DNA of 64,000 bases, taken from UBA2334 sp049653005 (GTDB lineage: Bacteria > Pseudomonadota > Gammaproteobacteria > Burkholderiales > Burkholderiaceae_C). The position numbers were made by a program, and so were the translations under genes. This document shows positions 32,722-38,198 of the stretch, piece after piece. Numbering within the stretch: position 1 is the stretch's first letter; every line of letters starts with the position of its first letter. The stretch is taken from contig JBASFL010000095.1 in assembly GCA_049653005.1 (NCBI GenBank), positions 40,554 through 104,553 of the forward strand. The letters run 5' to 3'. The notes beneath the pieces were generated by a model. That model did not search any database and was not told where the DNA came from. It worked only from the letters and a program-made list of their open reading frames with translations.

Positions 32722-33177
32722 ATGAACACCCCTGTGAAACACCACAACCTGAGCGCCGAATGGCTGAGCGACGAGCACGACAACGTCATCGTGCTGAGCC
32801 AACAAACCGACTTGAGCGAACCCGACGAGGTGCGCCTGCACCCCTGGCAGTTGCGGGCCCTGTGCGAACACTTCGGGCTGGTGACGGCTGACCCGCAAGC
32901 CGCCAAGACCATTGCCGCCTTGCAGCGCCGCATGCTGGCCCTGCGTAACCGCATTGACGAGCTGGGCGACTACATGACCAACCACAGCGACCACAAGCAC
33001 GCCGACCTGAGCCACGAACTGGCCTGCATCACCATGCTTGCCGAATTGGCTGACCAGTGGTGCGCCGATTTTCAGGACATCCCCGCCGAGGTACCCGCCA
33101 CCGCCGCACACCCAGCCCCCGCCGCTGCGCAGCCAGCGACCGACCAGGCCACCCCAACGCAAGCGCCACTACTGTGA
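32722..33177 (+). CDS. Hypothetical element protein
   Basis: A 151-residue acidic protein with a predicted helical middle (LQRRMLALRNRIDELGDYM) and a Pro/Ala-rich C-terminal tail. No transmembrane segment or recognised domain. It starts 14 bases after the relaxase stop, so it is probably in the same transcript. Confidence 0.65.
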   Translation: MNTPVKHHNLSAEWLSDEHDNVIVLSQQTDLSEPDEVRLHPWQLRALCEHFGLVTADPQAAKTIAALQRRMLALRNRIDELGDYMTNHSDHKHADLSHELACITMLAELADQWCADFQDIPAEVPATAAHPAPAAAQPATDQATPTQAPLL

Positions 33178-33197
33178 CCGCACACCAAGGACACCCC

Positions 33198-33536
33198 ATG
33201 AAACCGACCGCCACCCTCACGCCCGATGGGCAAGCCTACGACCTCAACCCCACCGCCGTGCTGCTGATACTGGCTGACACCGCCTATGGCGAAGGCAGGC
33301 ACGACACCCCGCCCACTGGCCAAGCCCGGGCAGCCAAGACCGTGGCCGACATGCTGGCCGCTGCTACCGCTGGGGGCTACCGGCAGGCCGACATTCTGGA
33401 AACGCTGTTGACCATGGGGGAGGTGTCCAAGCGCGTCACCGGCATGTGTGCGGCTGCCATGGATGCGGCAGGCAATGAGCGCATTCGTGCCATCTTCGAG
33501 GCCATGCGCTTGACCACGAAAGGCGGTGCGCAATGA
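33198..33536 (+). CDS. Hypothetical element protein
   Basis: A 112-residue helical protein from the ATG at 33198 (preceded by AAGGA), starting MKPTATLTPDGQAYDLNP. No recognised family. It overlaps the following gene by 4 bases (ATGA), so the two are probably translated together. Confidence 0.65.
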   Translation: MKPTATLTPDGQAYDLNPTAVLLILADTAYGEGRHDTPPTGQARAAKTVADMLAAATAGGYRQADILETLLTMGEVSKRVTGMCAAAMDAAGNERIRAIFEAMRLTTKGGAQ

Positions 33537-33886
33537 ACCCGTCACCTCAATTCATGGCCGCCCTGCACCTGCACGACAGTCTGAGCCAGACCCATGGCGA
33601 CCAGCACCCCCAAGCGCAAGCCGCGCTGATGCGCGTGCTCGACCTGGCACCGCCTGAGCTTCAAGCGCAGATGGCTGCAAAGGCCAGAGAGCTGGCGCTG
33701 ATTCCCGACGCTGGCGGGTATCTGGCCGATGGCACCCCCGTCTACAGCTTGGAGGACGTGGCAAAGCAACTGGGATTGACTGAGGCCGAGGCGCAAGCAT
33801 CCATCGCGCAGTTCATGGCCGAGCGCGAGGCCATGGGGCTGGAGACAGGGGCGATTGACCCGGCACTGATTCACCGCGTGCAGTGA
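33533..33886 (+). CDS. Hypothetical element protein
   Basis: A 117-residue protein with a segment GTPVYSLEDVAKQLGLTEAEAQASIAQFM that looks like a helix-turn-helix of about 25 residues, possibly DNA-binding. The rest is helical. Coupled to the previous gene by a 4-base overlap. Function unknown. Confidence 0.65.
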   Translation: MNPSPQFMAALHLHDSLSQTHGDQHPQAQAALMRVLDLAPPELQAQMAAKARELALIPDAGGYLADGTPVYSLEDVAKQLGLTEAEAQASIAQFMAEREAMGLETGAIDPALIHRVQ

Positions 33887-33897
33887 GGGCCTGAACC

Positions 33898-34122
33898 ATG
33901 CCCCTGGCGCTGCGCAAAAAAGCCGCTGTGGCCCGCGCTGATGGAAACCAAGGGCATGGCAAGGGTGAGGGCGTGCAGCGCCTTGCAGGCCGTCACAGCA
34001 GTTCATGCAAGCGCTTGCCGATGCTGGCTTTGCTCCGGAAGATGCGCAGTATCCGTAACAGATTCGGATGGATAACCACAAGAAAGCTACAAGGTTTTGG
34101 CAAGGTTTTGGCAAGGGTGTAG
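33898..34122 (+). CDS. Doubtful small reading frame, possibly a frameshifted gene
   Basis: A 74-residue basic frame 11 bases behind the previous gene. The first 35 residues look protein-like (LRKKAAVARADGNQGHGKGEGVQRLAGRHS), but from about 33990 a different frame reads QQFMQALADAGFAPEDAQYP and stops at TAA, which looks more like a real C-terminus. A single-base change may have disrupted a short gene of about 50 residues. Confidence 0.3.
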   Translation: MPLALRKKAAVARADGNQGHGKGEGVQRLAGRHSSSCKRLPMLALLRKMRSIRNRFGWITTRKLQGFGKVLARV

Positions 34123-34156
34123 GGTGTGGCCAACGACGACCAGACAGGGAGAACCA

Positions 34157-34348
34157 ATGTCAGACACACCAGACACCCGGCCCGTGCCATCCATGAAAAG
34201 GCTGGAGGCCAGCGCGTTGCAGTTGATAGAGGAACGGATACTCAGCAGGGGCGGCAAGATGCCCAGCGAGAAGGCGCTGGCGATGACCGTGCAGGCCCTG
34301 GCAGCTAAGGCGCACCGGGAACTGACAGCCCAGCAGAAGGGCGAATGA
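34157..34348 (+). CDS. Small hypothetical protein
   Basis: A 63-residue charged helical protein (MSDTPDTRPVPSMKRLEASA start) with GGGAG 6-10 bases before the ATG at 34157. The in-frame start at 34097 has no ribosome-binding site. No recognised family. It ends before a gap of about 960 bases with no credible gene. Confidence 0.5.
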   Translation: MSDTPDTRPVPSMKRLEASALQLIEERILSRGGKMPSEKALAMTVQALAAKAHRELTAQQKGE

Positions 34349-34390
34349 CGGTAGGGAAGCGGTAAGGGCAAGCCGGACGCGCACCAAATA

Positions 34391-34429
34391 CACTCTCTCC
34401 TCAGCAAACGCAGCCGAAGTTAGAGAGTG
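34391..34429. other. Inverted repeat, candidate transfer-origin element
   Basis: CACTCTCT (34391-34398) and AGAGAGTG (34422-34429) form an 8-bp inverted repeat with a 23-base spacer, at the start of the gene-free stretch 34349-35313. Transfer origins of mobilizable elements often contain such repeats near the nick site, but the location is not next to the relaxase gene and no nick site can be identified. Confidence 0.3.
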
Positions 34430-34899
34430 ATGTTTTTGCAAACGGCACGAGCGTATGATTTGAGCAGCGCCAACACCCGGCCTTGAGCTAACGGAGTTTC
34501 CTCCTATGGGCAAGTAGAGCCTGCTCGATTCCGGGATTTGTTGGCGTTTTTCATTTTTGACGTACTGACCGATGAAGTGCCCTGTGTGATACTTCACATT
34601 GGCCCCGGCAACACGCTGGTCGCGGGTGAGCGAAGCGGCTGGCGAAGTAGGTGCAGAAGTGGCTCTCCCCGCGTTTGCACCATCCGGGCCTTTATTTCTA
34701 TACCTCGTCCGCCCCATGCGGACAGTGGCCTCGCTGGCTGGTTGTAGGCTCATTGACAACGTTGGCTGCGCTGAGTGCATCGGGGTCAGCCAAACTCTGA
34801 TTCGCAGCCGTCAGCGCTGTTTTCCGCGCTCAGGCCACCAACCCCAAGGCATACGCCCCAAAGCCCGCCAGTGCACCGCCTTGGCCCGCCTGATGCCAC

Positions 34900-34986
34900 G
34901 AACCGTGAACGACCGTTGACGAACCGTTGCCGAACCCGGGGGTAACCCACCGCTAACCAACCGCTAACCCAGCCTGAACCCATGGG
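34900..34986 (+). repeat. Eight-unit 11-bp phased repeat array
   Basis: Units begin at 34900, 34911, 34921, 34932, 34943, 34954, 34965 and 34976. Each starts (G/T)AACC or GACC, for example TAACCCACCGC, TAACCAACCGC, TAACCCAGCCT. The 10-11 bp period equals one helical turn, so all copies face the same side of the DNA; the period does not fit codons. Iteron-type origins and cooperative protein-binding sites look like this. Confidence 0.6.
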
Positions 34987-35059
34987 TTTTCAAGTGCCTG
35001 GCATTTCCCGCTTGACGCGACCCCCGCCGCCCGTGGCAGAATGCCTGCAAGCCGAAAGG

Positions 35060-35290
35060 CCCGGTGCTTCAAAACACCTCAGAACCAGCGGTTGCACACC
35101 CCCACCGAGAAGCGGGGTTTTGTCACGTCCAAATTCAGGGCTGGGTGCGTTTGCGCCCTGGTCCACCCTCAAACTGAGGGCCGGGTTTATGGGCTGGATG
35201 GCCAGAGTGGTAACACCTGGCGCACGGCTGGTTCCGTGTTTTGAACATCCAGTCCACCCACATTGCTTCAAAACCGTGTGGGTGGTTTCA
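35060..35290 (+). ncRNA. Structured RNA leader, possibly C4-antisense-like
   Basis: Many self-complementary segments occur within 230 bases before a small gene. A long-range stem pairs TTCAAAACAC and GAACCAGC (35068-35089) with GCTGGTTC and GTGTTTTGAA (35227-35245). Inside are CAGGGC/GCCCTG (35136-35160) and CCCTCA/TGAGGG (35166-35180) hairpins. Downstream is CCACCCACA/TGTGGGTGG (35254-35285), whose loop again contains TTCAAAAC, able to compete for the same GTTTTGAA. This layout resembles phage C4-type antisense control of a following gene; the family name is tentative. Confidence 0.45.
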
Positions 35291-35313
35291 GTCTCAACCA
35301 GGAGCATGAAGCC

Positions 35314-35562
35314 ATGACGAATATCGTCACCCTGGCCAGCCGCCGCGCTGCGCCCATTTCCCCCACCACCCAGGCCAACGAGCTGCACCTGATTCAGTTG
35401 CACGCCCAAGCCTGCACCAGCCTGCGTGAGGCCCTGCGCCAGTTACAGGCCCACACCGTCACTGATGGCACCAACACATGGGCCAAGGCCACCGCGCGCG
35501 CCACCCGTGGCCTGAGTGCCTTGAAGCAGGCGTGCGCCCTGTCCAACCGCGTGGAGGGCTGA
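35314..35562 (+). CDS. Small hypothetical protein behind the structured leader
   Basis: An 82-residue basic helical protein (MTNIVTLASRRAAP start) with CAGGAG 9 bases before the ATG. The leader hairpin ends about 28 bases before the start, so its structure could control access to the ribosome-binding site. No recognised family; it begins a three-gene set. Confidence 0.6.
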   Translation: MTNIVTLASRRAAPISPTTQANELHLIQLHAQACTSLREALRQLQAHTVTDGTNTWAKATARATRGLSALKQACALSNRVEG

Positions 35563-35565
35563 ACC

Positions 35566-35883
35566 ATGACACCCATTCCCAGCAACGACCCAATCCTGCC
35601 CGTGGTGCACTTCACCGAGACGGTGCGCGGCGCGGTGGCCCGTGTGCGCAACGTCGCCCGAACCGTGGGGCCAGAGCACGCCGATGACCTGTTGATTGCT
35701 GAGGCCATGCTTCACAGCCTGGACAGCGTGAGAAACGAGGTGGCCCTGTTTTCAGCCGCTTTGCGTGGGCAACTGTCCAGGGGTGAGATTGGACGGGCCG
35801 AGGCCACCGCAAACGAACTGAGGGATTACCTCGGGCACTGGGACACACCACACCTGCTGACGGTTCGGAGGGCTCAGGCATGA
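35566..35883 (+). CDS. Hypothetical element protein
   Basis: A 105-residue helical protein (VVHFTETVRGAVARVRNVAR near the start). No recognised domain. It starts 3 bases after the previous stop and overlaps the next gene by 4 bases, so the three genes 35314-36329 form one operon. Confidence 0.65.
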   Translation: MTPIPSNDPILPVVHFTETVRGAVARVRNVARTVGPEHADDLLIAEAMLHSLDSVRNEVALFSAALRGQLSRGEIGRAEATANELRDYLGHWDTPHLLTVRRAQA

Positions 35884-36329
35884 CCAAAGCGCAAACCAGC
35901 ACCAGCACCAGCACCAGCGCCAGCAACCCGGCAGAGCCCCAGGAAGCCAGCCCAACCATGCTGCACCACACCGTGACCAACTGGCGCACGGAGAGCCATT
36001 CAACTTATCTGGAGCCCAGGGCCGTTGGCGCTGCCAGCGTGGCGCTGTCCGGCCTGCAAACCATCCTGGCCCTCCTGATGCAGCAGGAAGCGGACAAGGG
36101 GTGTGATGGCCCCGGCCTGCTGGTACTCAAGCCATTCACTGTGGAGGGCCTGATATGCGCGGCTGAGAGCTGCGCAGAGATGGTGGGGGCGGTGATTGAT
36201 GGGCACCACGACGCTGCCCACTCGTTCTGTCACGACACCTTGGGACAGCGTTACATGAGCCAAGAGGCGTTGCGGGTATCCCGTGGGGGCGAGTTGAAAG
36301 ACACCAGGGCAGCAGGGGGTGACAAATGA
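35880..36329 (+). CDS. Hypothetical element protein
   Basis: A 149-residue protein with a Thr/Ser/Pro/Ala-rich N-terminus (a run of ST repeats at residues 6-14 from an ACCAGC trinucleotide-pair repeat) followed by a helical domain (AASVALSGLQTILALLMQQE). No recognised function. A terminator follows 47 bases after the stop. Confidence 0.65.
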   Translation: MTKAQTSTSTSTSASNPAEPQEASPTMLHHTVTNWRTESHSTYLEPRAVGAASVALSGLQTILALLMQQEADKGCDGPGLLVLKPFTVEGLICAAESCAEMVGAVIDGHHDAAHSFCHDTLGQRYMSQEALRVSRGGELKDTRAAGGDK

Positions 36330-36375
36330 CCAACGCCGCCTTAAAGTGAGTAAATCTGAGTGAATGGCAGACACC

Positions 36376-36400
36376 AACCCGGCCACTGAGCCGGGTTTTT
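36376..36400 (+). terminator. Terminator at the end of the element's last operon
   Basis: AACCCGGC (36376-36383) pairs with GCCGGGTT (36390-36397) around a 6-base loop, and a T-run follows. Confidence 0.75.
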
Positions 36401-36896
36401 GTTGGTGGCTGGCGCTGGTCACCGAATAGGGCACCGCGCTTGCCTAAGCCTGAAGAAGGCCAAGGCCAGACCAGTGCCTTTCACGCGCCTGGTTCAATGA
36501 AATCAAGGTGGGGAAGGTGCACGCCCGGCCGGATAAGCTGCCGCTGCGCCTACGCAATCCGCTACTTCGCCGCCCGTAGCGGGCTGGGAGCTGTCCCCGT
36601 GGCATCCGGTGACTCCAGCCCATCACTGGGCCGGGCTATACACCGGGACTCTTCGGGAGAGGCTGCCCAGTGGGAGCGGAACGCAGCTCGATTATCAGCC
36701 ACTGAGTCTTGAGGACGCCGGGGACTGGCAACGAATACCGCGCAAACCCACCAGAACTGGCTCAGGCGGGCTCATTACGCCTGCTGACACCCAAGGCCCC
36801 ATCCAAACCGCTACGCCTGCGCTGGGCCTGCTGGCGCTGGTCACCGGCAACCGACAAAGAAAAAGCCCCGCATCGTTCCCGAAGGGGGCTTGTGTC
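36401..36896. other. Gene-free stretch before tRNA-Val
   Basis: About 500 bases with no convincing gene; a 90-codon plus-strand frame at 36440-36712 has unusual composition and no ribosome-binding site. The only clear signal is the hairpin AAGCCCC/GGGGCTT near 36864-36890, which would terminate the minus-strand tRNA-Val transcript. Confidence 0.5.
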
Positions 36897-36972
36897 TGGT
36901 GGGTCGTGACAGGCTCGAACTGCCGACATTCTGCGTGTAAGGCAGACGCTCTACCAACTGAGCTAACGACCC
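36897..36972 (-). tRNA. tRNA-Val (anticodon TAC)
   Basis: A 76-base cloverleaf on the minus strand: acceptor GGGTCGT/ACGACCC, D-arm with AGCTCAGTTGGTAGAGC, anticodon stem TCTGC/GCAGA enclosing CTTACAC (anticodon TAC), T-arm GTTCGAG, and encoded CCA. It lies 50 bases inside the right attachment repeat, hence within the mobile element, and has its own downstream hairpin terminator. Confidence 0.93.
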
Positions 36973-36988
36973 GAAACTTTGCACCGAA

Positions 36989-37008
36989 GTCTGTAAACAG
37001 TCTGTAAA
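36989..37008. promoter_or_regulatory. Candidate integrase arm-type sites, right end
   Basis: Two direct copies of GTCTGTAAA (36989-36997 and 37000-37008) with the same 2-base spacing as the pair at 26689-26708, in the same orientation. They are 15 bases inside attR. Confidence 0.55.
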
Positions 37009-37022
37009 TGCCACCAAAAGAA

Positions 37023-37114
37023 AAAGCCCGCTACTGTTTGAATAGCGGGCTTTTCTTGTCTGTATTGGTGCCGGAGAGATGAATCGAACACCCGACCTTC
37101 TCATTACGAATGAG
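37023..37114. repeat. attR: right 92-bp attachment repeat
   Basis: Matches attL (26468-26559) with one mismatch. It covers the tRNA-Thr terminator hairpin and the 3' half of the intact tRNA-Thr gene; the repeat ends in the anticodon stem. Integration therefore restored a full tRNA gene at this end. Confidence 0.9.
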
Positions 37115-37141
37115 CTGCTCTACCGACTGAGCTACACCGGC
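37066..37141 (-). tRNA. tRNA-Thr (anticodon CGT), integration site of the element
   Basis: A 76-base cloverleaf on the minus strand: acceptor GCCGGTG, D-arm AGCTCAGTCGGTAGAGC, anticodon loop TTCGTAA, T-arm GTTCGAT, encoded CCA. The hairpin AAGCCCGCTA/TAGCGGGCTT (37024-37052) just beyond its 3' end is its terminator. It lies 12 bases from the fbp stop codon. Confidence 0.93.
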
Positions 37142-37153
37142 GAAAGCCCAAGA

Positions 37154-38161
37154 TTATAGCCCGGTGTGGTAACCGGTCACCCGTTCAACTTCGTTCTTGG
37201 AGCCCAAAAACACAGGCACGCGTTGGTGCAGTTTGGTCACGGGCACGTCCAGAATGCGCTGCCGGCCATCGGTGGCGGCGCCGCCGGCTTGTTCCACCAG
37301 CCATGACATGGGGTTGGCTTCGTACATCAGGCGCAGCTTGCCGGCCTTGTCGGGTTCGCGCTTGTCCCAGGGGTACATGAAGACGCCGCCGCGGGTGAGG
37401 ATGCGGTGCACATCGGCCACCATGCTGGCCACCCAACGCATGTTGAAGTCTTTGCCGCGTGGGCCTTCTTTGCCCTGCAGGCATTCGTCGATGTAGCGCT
37501 TGACTGGCTCGTCCCAGTGGCGCATGTTGCTCATGTTGATGGCAAATTCTTTGGTGTCTGCCGGGATTTGCACATGCTCTTCGGTCAGAACGAACGAGCC
37601 CTGCTCGCGGTCCAGCGTGAACATGGCCACGCCGTCGCCCACGGTCAGCACCAGGGTGGTTTGTGGGCCGTACACGCAATAGCCTGCGGCCACTTGCTGG
37701 CTGCCGGGTTGCAGAAAATCGGCTTCGCTCACGCCTTGGCTGCCTTCGGGCTTTTTCAGCACGCTGAAGATGGTGCCAATGCTGACGTTCACGTCGATGT
37801 TGCTGGAGCCATCAAGAGGATCGAACAGCAGCAGGTATTCGCCTTGGGGGTAGCGGTTGGGCACCAGGTAGATGCTGTCCATTTCCTCCGAGGCCATGGC
37901 CGCCAAGTGGCCGCCCCATTCGTTGGCTTCGATCAGCACTTCGTTGGCAATGATGTCGAGCTTCTTTTGCACTTCGCCTTGCACGTTTTCACTGCCGGCG
38001 GTGCCCAGCACCTCGCCCAACGCGCCTTTGTTGACCGCGTGGCTGATGCGTTTGCAGGCCCGGGCCACCACTTCCAGCAGCAGGCGCAGCTGGGGTTGGA
38101 TGTGGCCTTCTTCGCGTTGTTGCTCAACCAGGTAACGGGTGAGCGATATTTTGGATGCCAT
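37154..38161 (-). CDS. fbp: Fructose-1,6-bisphosphatase class I
   Basis: A 335-residue enzyme that hydrolyses fructose 1,6-bisphosphate to fructose 6-phosphate in gluconeogenesis (and the Calvin cycle where present). The metal-site motif LLLFDPLDGSSNIDVNVSIGT is seen at about residues 109-129 (two parts), together with MASEEMDSI and the C-terminal KLRLMYEANPMSWLVEQAGG signature. It is the functional partner of the aldolase at 1890. The gene is followed by tRNA-Thr on the same strand. Confidence 0.96.
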   Translation of the reverse strand: MASKISLTRYLVEQQREEGHIQPQLRLLLEVVARACKRISHAVNKGALGEVLGTAGSENVQGEVQKKLDIIANEVLIEANEWGGHLAAMASEEMDSIYLVPNRYPQGEYLLLFDPLDGSSNIDVNVSIGTIFSVLKKPEGSQGVSEADFLQPGSQQVAAGYCVYGPQTTLVLTVGDGVAMFTLDREQGSFVLTEEHVQIPADTKEFAINMSNMRHWDEPVKRYIDECLQGKEGPRGKDFNMRWVASMVADVHRILTRGGVFMYPWDKREPDKAGKLRLMYEANPMSWLVEQAGGAATDGRQRILDVPVTKLHQRVPVFLGSKNEVERVTGYHTGL

Positions 38162-38198
38162 GGGGTCTCTCCTCTTCGGGGTTGTGGGGGCTGGCCGT

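Larger units (their letters stand above)
26468..37114 (+). mobile_element. Integrative mobilizable element inserted in tRNA-Thr, 10.6 kb
   Basis: The region is bounded by 92-bp direct repeats that contain the 3' half of tRNA-Thr and its terminator. A tyrosine integrase lies next to the left repeat, and a MobV-type relaxase (31544-32707) is in the middle. No conjugation (type IV secretion) genes are present, so it would need a helper to transfer. Cargo includes an antitoxin-rich operon, small unknown genes, a structured RNA leader and a tRNA-Val gene. All protein genes are on the plus strand. Confidence 0.85.

Noticed and set aside
34160..34780. 206-codon minus-strand frame in the gene-free part of the element
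   Set aside because: No ribosome-binding site, poor composition, overlaps a better-supported small gene; left as non-coding.
35881..35930. Variable-number repeat (ACCAGC units) as a phase-variation tract
   Set aside because: Only a few units, in multiples of six bases, so changes would not shift the frame.
36440..36712. 90-codon plus-strand frame before tRNA-Val
   Set aside because: Arg/Ser/Cys-rich translation, no ribosome-binding site, located after the operon terminator.
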